Shown in pieces: positions 1 through 7,442 of a stretch of 32,969 nt of DNA. How positions within the stretch are numbered: the first letter of the stretch is position 1; each line of letters starts with the position of its first letter. The position numbers and the translations under genes were made by a program. Source of the stretch: an uncultured Porphyromonadaceae bacterium (GTDB lineage: Bacteria; Bacteroidota; Bacteroidia; Bacteroidales; Muribaculaceae); assembly GCA_905198125.1 (NCBI GenBank), contig CAJKBH010000033.1:1-32969 (forward strand). The letters are read 5' to 3'. The notes under the pieces were generated by a model, which was not told where the DNA came from, made no database searches, and saw only the letters and a list, made by a program, of their open reading frames with translations.

Positions 1-21
1 TTATGTTTTACTGCATGTTAC

Positions 22-58
22 AAAAAAAGAGGCTGCGCCATTTTGACACAGCCTCTTT
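22..58 (-). terminator. Rho-independent-like terminator after tatC
   Basis: A perfect 10-bp stem (26-35 with 49-58) encloses a 13-nt loop. Read on the minus strand, the hairpin is followed directly by a run of seven T, as expected for an intrinsic terminator of the leftward tatA-tatC transcript. Confidence 0.75.
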
Positions 59-101
59 CAAGGTGACAAAATCAGCTAAATCGTCCCTTTCAAGGTGACA
101 A
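55..101. repeat. Pair of 15-bp direct repeats
   Basis: CTTTCAAGGTGACAA occurs at 55-69 and again at 87-101, with starts 32 bp apart. The first copy overlaps the right arm of the tatC terminator. No function is evident; it may be debris of an intergenic repeat. Confidence 0.6.
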
Positions 102-120
102 TTCCTGTCGATTCGCACCT

Positions 121-954
121 CTAAAGTAATGATAGGCCGGAATCTTCATTATTGGCATCCGCCTCGCCGGACTTACCGGGTGTCGACCGGCGTACCAGCA
201 GGATGCTGAATTCATACAGCAGATACATGGGGAGCGCCACTACCGACAGCGTGAATACGTCGGAGGTGGGCGTGATGACTGCGGCCACAATAAGTATCAG
301 CACTATGGCGTGACGGCGGTAACGGCGCATGAAGCCGTCGGTCAGAAAACCGAGTTTGGCGAACAGCCAGCACAGCACGGGAATCTCGAACACTATCCCC
401 ATGGCCAGCGACATGGTAAGCAACGTGCTGATGTACGACTGAAGGTTGATCATGTTCTCGACGTCAGCATTAACCTGATATGTACCCAAAAACCGGAATG
501 TCAGCGGAAACACCAACAGATAGCTGACGGCCACCCCGATCATGAACATCAGGTAGCCGCCGCCCACCACTTTAGTGGCATATTGCCGCTCGTCGGCATA
601 CAGGGCCGGCGACACATACCGGAACAGCTGGTACAGAATATAAGGCGACGCCAACAGCACTCCGACGGCAAACGACATCTTGACATGTATCATGAACTGC
701 TGTGCCAGCCCGGTGTTGATCAGCCTGACGTCGAACTGCTCGGTGCCTCCCTGCGAGAAGATGCCGCCAAGGGCCGACAGCCACCGGTAGGTGACGAAGC
801 CGGAATCGCGCGGTGCAAGTATCACGGCAAACACCTGGTCGCGAAAAAAGAACGCCACGATGCCGAACACCACCGTCACCACGAGACTCCGGACTATTAC
901 GTCACGTAGCTCGTCAAGGTGGTCCCACACGGTCAGACATTTCTCGGCGCTCAC
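121..954 (-). CDS. tatC: Sec-independent protein translocase TatC
   Basis: This is the multi-spanning core of the twin-arginine translocase, which recognises Tat signal peptides and exports folded proteins across the inner membrane. The 277-residue length is typical. The N-terminus carries the conserved WDHLDELR motif (about residues 10-17). The loop ASPYILYQ...SPALYADER, the GIVFEIPV segment with the conserved glutamate, and the late TPTSDVF...LPMYLLYE segment all follow the family pattern, with about six hydrophobic helices. The start is GTG at 954, whose last two bases are shared with the TGA stop of tatA (sequence GTGA), so translation is probably coupled. No TatB is seen, so this is a minimal TatAC system as in many Bacteroidetes. 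Two or three likely Tat substrates lie just upstream. Confidence 0.96.
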   Translation of the reverse strand: MSAEKCLTVWDHLDELRDVIVRSLVVTVVFGIVAFFFRDQVFAVILAPRDSGFVTYRWLSALGGIFSQGGTEQFDVRLINTGLAQQFMIHVKMSFAVGVLLASPYILYQLFRYVSPALYADERQYATKVVGGGYLMFMIGVAVSYLLVFPLTFRFLGTYQVNADVENMINLQSYISTLLTMSLAMGIVFEIPVLCWLFAKLGFLTDGFMRRYRRHAIVLILIVAAVITPTSDVFTLSVVALPMYLLYEFSILLVRRSTPGKSGEADANNEDSGLSLL

Positions 955-1181
955 TTCCCCTCTCCCTCTTTCGCTTTTTCCTCGCCGGTAAATTTGGTCG
1001 GGTCGTCGTTAACCGTCTTCTCTATGTCGTTCATACCCTCCTTGAACGAGCGCACTCCTTTGCCGAGGCCGCGCATCATCTCGGGTATCTTCTTGCCGCC
1101 GAAAAACAACAGCACCACCAGTGCTATCAGCAGAATCTCGGGTACCCCGAGTCCGCCTATAAATGCTAATATATTCGTCAT
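951..1181 (-). CDS. tatA: Twin-arginine translocase pore subunit TatA
   Basis: This 76-residue protein is the small pore-forming Tat subunit. One N-terminal membrane helix (around residues 8-27) is followed by the diagnostic FGGKKIPEMMRGLGKG hinge and amphipathic helix, then a charged tail rich in Lys, Glu and Gly. I place the start at the ATG at 1181; an in-frame TTG two codons upstream (1187) is possible but less likely. Its stop overlaps the GTG start of tatC. It lies 119 bp downstream of the aldo/keto reductase on the same strand, so it may share that transcript or have its own promoter. I saw no clean promoter in the gap, which is A/T-rich and full of short GTTTA/AAAGTT-type repeats. Confidence 0.95.
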   Translation of the reverse strand: MTNILAFIGGLGVPEILLIALVVLLFFGGKKIPEMMRGLGKGVRSFKEGMNDIEKTVNDDPTKFTGEEKAKEGEGK

Positions 1182-1300
1182 TATCAATTAGTTTACAAAG
1201 TTTATAAAGTTGAAAAAGTTCAAGATAAATGTTCAAACTCCGAATGTCGTGTCTTGGAATTATCTTAACTTTTTAAACTCTTTCAACTCTTTTCACTTTA

Positions 1301-2722
1301 TTATGCTTTCTTTGGAAAATTCTGTTTCAGTTGTTCCACATACCGGTCGATTCTGTGCAGTTCGGCCGGGATGTCGATGCGTTGCGGGCAATGAGGCGCG
1401 CACTGGCCGCACCCGATGCAGTGGCTGGCCTGGCGCAGCTTGGGCACGCTGCGGTCGTAACCCACCAGGAACGCCCTGCGGGCCTCGCGGTAATCGGGAT
1501 CGCCCACATCCTGCGGCAGATGGTCGTCGTTGACGCATTTGTTGTAGTGCTGCAGAATCGAGGGGATGTCGATGCCGTATGGACACGGCATGCAGTATTT
1601 ACAGTCGTTGCAGGGTATCGTGTCCATGGTCACCATCTTCGTGGCTATACGCTCTAAGAATGCGAATTCATCGTCCGTCAATGGTTTTAACGGAGCCAAC
1701 GACCTGAGATTGTCCTTCAGGTGCTCCATTTCGGTCATTCCGCTCAGAACGGTATGCACCCCCGGGAAACTTCCGGCAAACCGGAACGCCCACGACGCCA
1801 CGCTGCGGTCGGGATCGCGCTGCTTCATGTCGGCCACGGCATAATCCGGCACTTTGGCCAAGCGTCCGCCCAACAGCGGCTCCATTATCACTGCCGGTAT
1901 GTTGCGCTTCTCCAGCTCGTGATACAGGTATTCGGCATCGGTATTACGTTCGTTCGTCGCCTTGGCGTGTTTCCAGTCCAGATAATTGAGCTGGATCTGC
2001 GCGAAGTCCCATTTATATTCGTCGTGACGCGACAGCAGATAGTCGAACACCTTGATGTCGCCGTGATACGAGAAACCGAGGTTGCGTATCCTCCCCTCCT
2101 TGCGTTCATTAAGCAGGAAGTCGAGCATACCGTTCTTCATGTATCGGTTCTCGAACTCCTCCATGCCGTCGTCGCCCATGCCGATGCCGTGCAGCAGCAT
2201 GTAGTCGATATGGTCGGTCTGCAGTTCCTTCAGCGAGTTACGGTACATGTCGATAGAAGCCTGGCGCGACTGGCTTTCGGGCGCGAAGTTCGACAGCTTC
2301 GTGGCTATGAAATATTTGTCGCGCGGATGACGGCTCAGGGCAATGCCGGTGGCATGTTCGGACTGACCCTTGCAATAGGCCGGCGACGTGTCGAAATAGT
2401 TCACGCCGTGCTCTATGGCATAGTCCACCAGCCGGTTCACCTGTTCCTGGTCAATCTCGTCGCCCTGTTCGCGGGCCGACTTGCCGCTGACCGACGGAAG
2501 GCGCATCATACCGAATCCCAACAGCGACACTCGGTCGCCGGTACTCGGATTCACGCGGTATGTCATCTGGCCCTTCGGGGGTTCGGAGGTTTCGGAAGTC
2601 GCGTCGCTCTTACGGTTCTGCACCCCACAGGCGGAAAGCCCGGCGGTCATACCCGCCGTGCCCATCATCTTCAGAAAATCGCGGCGCGACACCTCATGCT
2701 TCTTATTATGGAATAGCTTCAT
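1301..2722 (-). CDS. Tat-signal aldo/keto reductase with C-terminal 4Fe-4S sites
   Basis: This 473-residue protein is a predicted exported oxidoreductase. The N-terminus has a textbook Tat motif, SRRDFLK (residues 12-18), then a short hydrophobic stretch and a lipobox LSAC (Cys32), so it should be a Tat-exported lipoprotein. Residues of about 55-350 form an aldo/keto reductase barrel. Candidate tetrad residues are D111, Y116 (DTSPAY), K142 (ATKLS) and H178 (YMLLHG). The C-terminus adds CX2CX2CX3CP (C371-C380) and CX2CX2CX3CP (C435-C445) ferredoxin-type clusters, a known architecture in Bacteroidetes. The gene starts 12 bp after the polyferredoxin gene stop and is probably co-transcribed with it. 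The substrate is unknown. Confidence 0.9.
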   Translation of the reverse strand: MKLFHNKKHEVSRRDFLKMMGTAGMTAGLSACGVQNRKSDATSETSEPPKGQMTYRVNPSTGDRVSLLGFGMMRLPSVSGKSAREQGDEIDQEQVNRLVDYAIEHGVNYFDTSPAYCKGQSEHATGIALSRHPRDKYFIATKLSNFAPESQSRQASIDMYRNSLKELQTDHIDYMLLHGIGMGDDGMEEFENRYMKNGMLDFLLNERKEGRIRNLGFSYHGDIKVFDYLLSRHDEYKWDFAQIQLNYLDWKHAKATNERNTDAEYLYHELEKRNIPAVIMEPLLGGRLAKVPDYAVADMKQRDPDRSVASWAFRFAGSFPGVHTVLSGMTEMEHLKDNLRSLAPLKPLTDDEFAFLERIATKMVTMDTIPCNDCKYCMPCPYGIDIPSILQHYNKCVNDDHLPQDVGDPDYREARRAFLVGYDRSVPKLRQASHCIGCGQCAPHCPQRIDIPAELHRIDRYVEQLKQNFPKKA

Positions 2723-2734
2723 AGTTTTTCTGAA

Positions 2735-4273
2735 TTAAATGTCATGATGCACGCTGTAGCCCTCCACGTATATTGCGCTGAAAGGCCGCGCGGGGCAGAG
2801 ATTCTCACAGGCGCCGCATCCGATGCATCGTGCCGTGTTTACAACCGGCACCTTGACCGACGCAGGGTCGTCCTTCTTCGACGGCACCATGATAATGGCT
2901 CCGGCGGGACAGTGACGGGCGCAGTTTCCGCACTCCACGCCGTCGGTCAGCGGAATGCAGTTGTCGGCTATCCATACGGCATGGCCTATCTGTATGGCGG
3001 TTTTCTCCTCGCGTGTGATCGGCAGGATTGCTCCCGTGGGACATACATGCGAACATCTGGTGCATTCCGGGCGGCAATAACCACGCTCGTACGACGACTC
3101 GGGCTGCATCAGCGTCATGACGTTGCCCGACGGGCGCAACACGTTGTTCGGACAGTTGGACACGCACAGCTGACAGGCGGTGCAATGCTGACTGAAGTGT
3201 TTCAGACTGACGGCACCGGGAGGCACTATCGGCGTCTTTCGCTTCGGCACCTTTTTATCCACAATCTCGGCCAGTCCGCCGTCCACCTTCTTGGCCTGCG
3301 CGTTTACCAGTGCCGAGGCGGCGACAATCGTTCCGGCGGTCAGCACGGCGCGACGGCTCTCGTCTATCTTCTCCGTCTTTTCATTGGCCCCGGATTCCTG
3401 TTTCATTTCATCTTTCTTCCCGCCATCATCGGGAAACGTAACCTTTTTGCCCCAACGCATTCCGTATGTTATGGCATGATGCGTGCAGGTGTCGATACAA
3501 TCCATACAGGCCACGCAGCGGCTGTAGTCCACCTTGCGGTTCTTGCCGTCGATGCACGAGCTCTTGCATTTGCGCGAGCAGAGACCGCATTCCACGCATT
3601 TGTCCTTGTTGATGCGTATACCCAACAGCGAGAAGCGCGAGAGTACTCCCAATATGGTTCCCACCGGACAGATGGTGTTGCAATATGTACGTCCGTTGCG
3701 CCACGCCAGTATGAACAGGGCCACGAACGTGCCGGCGGCGATGATAAAGGTCGGAATGCTGCGAATCCACACCTCTTTCTCATAGAAGGCATAGCTGTTG
3801 AAATGCTCGGCTATCTTTGCCATCAGGTTGTTGCCGGCGTCATACACCGGGCCGAGCAGGTTCCACACTATGCGGCCATACGAGCTGTAAGGCGCCAGCA
3901 GGGCCACGAACGAGCCTACGCCCGCAATCATGGCGATTATGAACAGGCCGAGCACCGTGTAGCGCCACCAATTCTTTGCCGGAGAATACGAGAATCTGTA
4001 TTTCTTCTTTTTGCGGCGCCCGCTCAGCCATGATATGCAGTCCTGCATCACGCCCAACGGGCATATCACCGAGCAATAGACGCGCCCCAACACCAGGGTC
4101 AGTGCCACAAGGACCGCCACGACGCCCGCATTCAGGGCGAACAATGCCGGCAGAAACTGAATTCTGGCCATCCATCCGAACCATGTATGGAAGAATCCCG
4201 ACAGGTCCAGGAACAGCATGGTGATGCACACGATGAATATGGCCGCAAGTATGATTCGAATACGTCGCAACAT
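2735..4273 (-). CDS. Membrane polyferredoxin, NapH/NapG-like fusion
   Basis: I place the start at the ATG at 4273 (512 residues), because a good -7 promoter element lies at 4295-4302, inside the longer open frame that begins at 4321. The N-terminal half resembles NapH/quinol-dehydrogenase membrane proteins: about four to five membrane helices and two CX3CP motifs (C67-C71P, C198-C202P). Two ferredoxin sites follow (C226-C236 and C253-C263). Residues 306-323 hold an internal twin-arginine-like SRRAVLTAG motif and a hydrophobic segment. The last third is NapG-like, with four more cysteine clusters (C364-C374, C400-C411, C439-C455, C483-C493). It would pass electrons between the quinone pool and periplasmic partners. 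The neighbouring exported aldo/keto reductase is a plausible partner, but this is inference. Confidence 0.85.
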   Translation of the reverse strand: MLRRIRIILAAIFIVCITMLFLDLSGFFHTWFGWMARIQFLPALFALNAGVVAVLVALTLVLGRVYCSVICPLGVMQDCISWLSGRRKKKKYRFSYSPAKNWWRYTVLGLFIIAMIAGVGSFVALLAPYSSYGRIVWNLLGPVYDAGNNLMAKIAEHFNSYAFYEKEVWIRSIPTFIIAAGTFVALFILAWRNGRTYCNTICPVGTILGVLSRFSLLGIRINKDKCVECGLCSRKCKSSCIDGKNRKVDYSRCVACMDCIDTCTHHAITYGMRWGKKVTFPDDGGKKDEMKQESGANEKTEKIDESRRAVLTAGTIVAASALVNAQAKKVDGGLAEIVDKKVPKRKTPIVPPGAVSLKHFSQHCTACQLCVSNCPNNVLRPSGNVMTLMQPESSYERGYCRPECTRCSHVCPTGAILPITREEKTAIQIGHAVWIADNCIPLTDGVECGNCARHCPAGAIIMVPSKKDDPASVKVPVVNTARCIGCGACENLCPARPFSAIYVEGYSVHHDI

Positions 4274-4294
4274 TCTGATTTCGGTTAGTTTCCG

Positions 4295-4302
4295 CAAATT
4301 TA
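4295..4302 (-). promoter_or_regulatory. Bacteroidetes -7 element for polyferredoxin operon
   Basis: On the minus strand this reads TAAATTTG, a match to TAnnTTTG. The transcript would start near 4288 and reach the chosen ATG at 4273 after about 15 nt. A -33 element is not obvious. Confidence 0.55.
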
Positions 4303-4377
4303 GCGAAAATTTCCCAAACACACTTCCCTTATTTACCTAATTTATAATCTTTTTTACAGATTGCCCCGAAAACCGGA

Positions 4378-4616
4378 GCGGCGGCATCCCACCGCCCGCA
4401 CATAAACTTGACAGTAGAACAGTAGAACAGGAGCATCGGCGACTGGAGAGGCGGTGTCCCCGCCGCCTGCACATAAACCTGATAGGAGAACAGTAGAACA
4501 GGAGCATCGGCGACTGGAGAGGCGGTGTCCCCACCGCCTGCATATATAACTTGACAGGAGAACAGGAGAACAGGAGCATCGGCGACTGGAGAGGCGGTGT
4601 CCTCACCGCCTGCATG
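4378..4616. repeat. 71-72 bp tandem repeat, three copies plus a partial one
   Basis: Three near-identical units begin near 4404, 4475 and 4547, and the tail of a degenerate fourth lies at 4378-4403. Each unit has an A/G-rich half (repeats of AGAACAG, then GAGCATCGGCGACTGGAGA) and a G/C-rich half with the arms GGCGG and CCGCC that can form a hairpin. The array sits between the divergent polyferredoxin and peptide operons. The spacer 4274-4787 holds no convincing gene; besides this array it contains a palindrome and the promoter of the peptide operon. Confidence 0.9.
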
Positions 4617-4618
4617 TT

Positions 4619-4636
4619 GACGACGTGGACGTCGTC
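4619..4636. promoter_or_regulatory. 18-bp near-perfect palindrome, possible operator
   Basis: GACGACGT-GG-ACGTCGTC is an inverted repeat with 8-bp arms and a 2-bp centre, just downstream of the tandem repeats and about 90 bp upstream of the peptide promoter. It could be a protein-binding site; no regulator gene is adjacent. Confidence 0.4.
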
Positions 4637-4727
4637 ATTCCAGTTGCGCGGCTGTCCCAAGCCTTACATAAAGTATTGTTTCTTAAAAATTTTATATGGA
4701 AATGATTCGTAATACTGTTTTTTTTAT

Positions 4728-4735
4728 TATTTTTG
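4728..4735 (+). promoter_or_regulatory. Bacteroidetes -7 element for peptide operon
   Basis: TATTTTTG matches TAnnTTTG, in an A/T-rich context. Transcription would start near 4742 and give a leader of about 46 nt before the ATG at 4788. No clear -33 TTTG is seen at the expected distance. Confidence 0.5.
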
Positions 4736-4787
4736 CAGAAAAATAGACGGAATAGAATATTTTTATATTCCGACAAAACAACTTACA

Positions 4788-5285
4788 ATGAGCAAAAGAG
4801 AAGAAGACGACGAGATCTTGATGTCGCGCCGCAGTTTTTTCCGCAAGGCAGCCCGCACCATATTGCCAATGGTCGCCATGGTCACAATCGGCCCGGGTCT
4901 GCTGAGTTCATGCGGAGGCGGGGGTAATGATGAACCGGAAGGAGGATGTGTCGGCTGTTCCAAAAATTGCATGAACGAATGCAAGGGAATAGTATACAAG
5001 GTAGATTCCAGCTGTAAATCGAATTGCTATCATTTCTGCTTCAGCAATTGCAAGGGAAGCTGCATAGATAGTGCCAAGTCATCATCCAGTTCGGGCTCAG
5101 GCTCGTCAGGATGCTCGGGATGTGGAAAATCCTGTTCGGCCCAATGCACGCAGTCATGTGTGACCGGGTGCAAGGATTCCTGCAAGGATAAGTGCAAGAG
5201 TGGCTGCAAGGGATCCTGCAATACATCATGCCTGACACAATGCACCAAGGGCTGTAAAAAGAGCTGTAAAGGACACGTTCGCTGA
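4788..5285 (+). CDS. CXXX-repeat peptide precursor with Tat lipoprotein signal
   Basis: This 165-residue protein is the probable substrate of the maturases that follow. Residues 13-20 are SRRSFFRK, a twin-arginine motif, followed by a hydrophobic stretch and the lipobox LSSC (Cys42), so it should leave by Tat and be lipid-anchored. Then come two cysteine blocks. Block 1 (54-92) has cysteines at 54, 57, 61, 65, 76, 80, 84, 88 and 92. A Ser/Gly linker (93-108) follows. Block 2 (109-160) has C109 and then thirteen cysteines exactly every four residues from 112 to 160. Spacer residues are mostly Lys, Ser, Gly, Thr and Asp. The stop overlaps the next start (TGATG). It fits the CXXX-repeat targets of radical SAM systems; the nature of the modification is unknown. 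A plain metal-binding lipoprotein is the alternative. Confidence 0.88.
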   Translation: MSKREEDDEILMSRRSFFRKAARTILPMVAMVTIGPGLLSSCGGGGNDEPEGGCVGCSKNCMNECKGIVYKVDSSCKSNCYHFCFSNCKGSCIDSAKSSSSSGSGSSGCSGCGKSCSAQCTQSCVTGCKDSCKDKCKSGCKGSCNTSCLTQCTKGCKKSCKGHVR

Positions 5286-6475
5286 TGTCGGATATTTCGG
5301 AAATCAAACAAAGCGACAAAGGCTGGGGCAAAGGTGAAGCTAAATGCATCACCTTTATCGTGACCAAGGATTGTCAGCTTGCCTGCAAGTATTGTTATCT
5401 TGTAGGCAAGAACAGTCATGAACGCATGTCGTTTGAAGTAGCGCAAAAGGCGATTGACTACATTCTGGACCATGAGGAGGAAATGCCTGAGGAGTCAGTG
5501 GAATGGGATTTCATCGGAGGCGAGCCGTTTCTGGAGATTGAACTGATCGACCGGATATGCGATTATATCAAGATCGAGACTTTCAGGCGCAACCATCACT
5601 GGTTCGACTCATACAGATTCTCGTTCTCGACAAATGGCATCAATTACGATTCGCCGGAGGTACAGAGGTTCATAACCAAGAACCGCGAGCATCTGAGCAT
5701 CGGTATCACCATAGACGGCACCCGGTTCAAGCACGACCTGAACCGCGTTTATAAAGGATCCGGGAAGGGATCGTACGACGACGTGGTGCGCAACATACCA
5801 CTTTGGCTCGAACAGTTTCCTGACGAAGCGACCAAAGTGACGGTGAGCAGTGCCGACATCCCGTATATTCGCGAAAGCGTAATGCATCTGTTTTCGCTGG
5901 GTATTCACGAGGTCAACATCAATGCCGTGTTCGAAAATGTATGGAAGGAGGGCGATGACAGATTATTCCAGGAGCAATTGATGTCATTGGCCGACGACAT
6001 CATCGACAATGATATGTACCTTGACTATGTGTGTTCATTTTTCAGCGAAGACATAGGCAAGCCTATGCCGGACATAGAAAAGGGAAACTGGTGCGGGGCC
6101 GGCCGTATGCTGTCCATTGACGCCGCAGGAAACTTCTATCCGTGCACACGCTTTGCGCAGTATTCACTGAGGTCGAAAAAAGCCCGGATCATAGGCAATG
6201 TCGACGATGGCATAGACAAAAACAAACTCCGGCCATTCCTTACACTGACGCGACAGATGCAAAGTCCACGGAAATGCATCGAATGTGAGGTAGCTTCCGG
6301 TTGCGCCTGGTGTCAGGGCGAGAACTATGACGCTGCTGAAACCGACACCATATACCAGCGCGCAACAGCTATATGCCTCCTGCACAAGGCCAGGGTACGC
6401 GCCAATAATTATTACTGGAACAAACTATACCGCAAACTGGAGAAGGAAGGCAAATCCCTGCCGAAAACAATCTGA
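5285..6475 (+). CDS. Radical SAM/SPASM peptide maturase, CXXX-repeat target family
   Basis: This 396-residue enzyme should use S-adenosylmethionine and a 4Fe-4S cluster to make a radical-based change in the adjacent Cys-rich precursor. The radical SAM motif CX3CX2C is at C30, C34 and C37 (CQLACKYC), and a GGE motif lies at 78-80 (FIGGEPF). The C-terminal SPASM-type domain supplies cysteines for auxiliary clusters: C270, C287 (preceded by GX4C spacing), C331, C334, C340, C343 and C364. The pattern CX2CX5CX2C differs by one residue from the common CX2CX5CX3C. The ATG overlaps the precursor stop, so the two are translationally coupled. Thioether formation is a reasonable guess because SPASM enzymes often do this on Cys-rich peptides, but the sequence does not prove it. 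Confidence 0.9.
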   Translation: MSDISEIKQSDKGWGKGEAKCITFIVTKDCQLACKYCYLVGKNSHERMSFEVAQKAIDYILDHEEEMPEESVEWDFIGGEPFLEIELIDRICDYIKIETFRRNHHWFDSYRFSFSTNGINYDSPEVQRFITKNREHLSIGITIDGTRFKHDLNRVYKGSGKGSYDDVVRNIPLWLEQFPDEATKVTVSSADIPYIRESVMHLFSLGIHEVNINAVFENVWKEGDDRLFQEQLMSLADDIIDNDMYLDYVCSFFSEDIGKPMPDIEKGNWCGAGRMLSIDAAGNFYPCTRFAQYSLRSKKARIIGNVDDGIDKNKLRPFLTLTRQMQSPRKCIECEVASGCAWCQGENYDAAETDTIYQRATAICLLHKARVRANNYYWNKLYRKLEKEGKSLPKTI

Positions 6476-6482
6476 CAAGCAA

Positions 6483-7415
6483 ATGCTTCAATACCTCATA
6501 ATTCTGCTTGACGACAATGCTCCGTCATTCTGTTATTATCCCGACAGGACTTCCCGTCGCCTGATGCCACTGGACGTGCTGAAGAAGGCCGTCCGCTATG
6601 CCATGGTGGAAAACCTGACCGTCCAGGTGATCATGCCGGACTACCCGCTGCCGGCGGAATATGCGGAAGTCCTTGACATGACGGACCATTCCGTCATAGG
6701 CTCCGCCCGACTTGAAAACGCGGATGTCAAAATCGTGTCAGGATGGGAAAGCATACCTTCGCTTGACATGAACGACGATTCGGTTTATATTTTGCGGACT
6801 TCCCTGGCTGAACTGCATGAGAATCGGGATATTCTGATGAATAAACTGAAGTCAGCGCGACGCATCAACGTGGTGCTGACAGATGCACATAAGGCGACTG
6901 ACGCCGACATGGCCCTATACAAGGATGATCTGGAATATATGGCATGTCGTATGGCGGAGATATATGCCTACGGAGGATCTTCGCAGCTCAATCTGTTGTC
7001 GGACCGCGTGATGTTGTCTTCCATGAACAACTGCGGTGCCGGCGATTCAAGTATCACAATTGCCCCTGACGGCAATTTCTACCCATGTCCGGCTTTTTAC
7101 TACGACAATATCCTGCCATGCGGAGACATTGACAACGGACTGAAAATCGGAAACAGTGAACTGTACGGAATTGACCGTGCTGCAATATGTTGCGCCTGCG
7201 ATGCCTGGCATTGCCGACGTTGCGTATGGCTTAACAAAACTGACACGTGGGAGGTCAACACCCCCGGGCATGAGCAGTGCGTCATCTCGCATCTCGAACG
7301 AAACGCAAGCCGGAAATTCATAGAGGCCACCCGCAAACTGAACCCAACGGTATTTATGGATCGTGACATACCTGAAATCGATTATCTTGATCCTTTTGAC
7401 ATCTGCAAGCTTTGA
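6483..7415 (+). CDS. CXXX repeat peptide maturase, SPASM-like without radical SAM core
   Basis: The 310-residue protein starts at the ATG at 6483, 7 bp after the radical SAM gene; a longer open frame runs back into that gene but is rejected. Residues 1-170 lack any CX3CX2C motif; they look like a degenerate alpha/beta domain (LQYLIILLDD..., VQVIMPDYP, INVVLTDAH). The C-terminal part resembles a SPASM cluster domain: C184, then G197-X4-C202, C213, C236/C237, C239, C244, C247 and C266. The same signature, GNFYPC, occurs in the upstream enzyme. This matches the family named CXXX repeat peptide maturase. It could bind auxiliary Fe-S clusters and act as a partner or scaffold; its own chemistry is unknown. 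Confidence 0.85.
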   Translation: MLQYLIILLDDNAPSFCYYPDRTSRRLMPLDVLKKAVRYAMVENLTVQVIMPDYPLPAEYAEVLDMTDHSVIGSARLENADVKIVSGWESIPSLDMNDDSVYILRTSLAELHENRDILMNKLKSARRINVVLTDAHKATDADMALYKDDLEYMACRMAEIYAYGGSSQLNLLSDRVMLSSMNNCGAGDSSITIAPDGNFYPCPAFYYDNILPCGDIDNGLKIGNSELYGIDRAAICCACDAWHCRRCVWLNKTDTWEVNTPGHEQCVISHLERNASRKFIEATRKLNPTVFMDRDIPEIDYLDPFDICKL

Positions 7416-7442
7416 AATTATAAATAATCACACCTAAATATT

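Noticed and set aside
310..909. Open frame antisense to tatC
   Set aside because: A 199-residue His/Gln-rich frame with no recognisable domain, fully opposite a clear tatC; it is a by-product of codon bias. Similar long antisense frames opposite ald, pepT, the polyferredoxin and the TonB receptor were rejected for the same reason.
4378..4616. CRISPR array
   Set aside because: The 71-72 bp units are contiguous and nearly identical along their length, without unique spacers, and there are no cas genes.
4788..5285. Cys-rich protein as a metallothionein
   Set aside because: Metallothioneins are small, cytoplasmic and use CXC/CXXC clusters; this one has a Tat lipoprotein signal, exact four-residue spacing and radical SAM genes directly behind it. 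Metal binding by the product is still possible.
6327..6482. Upstream extension of the second maturase
   Set aside because: It would overlap 149 bp of the radical SAM gene in another frame; the ATG at 6483, 7 bp after that gene, gives a compact operon and a sensible N-terminus.
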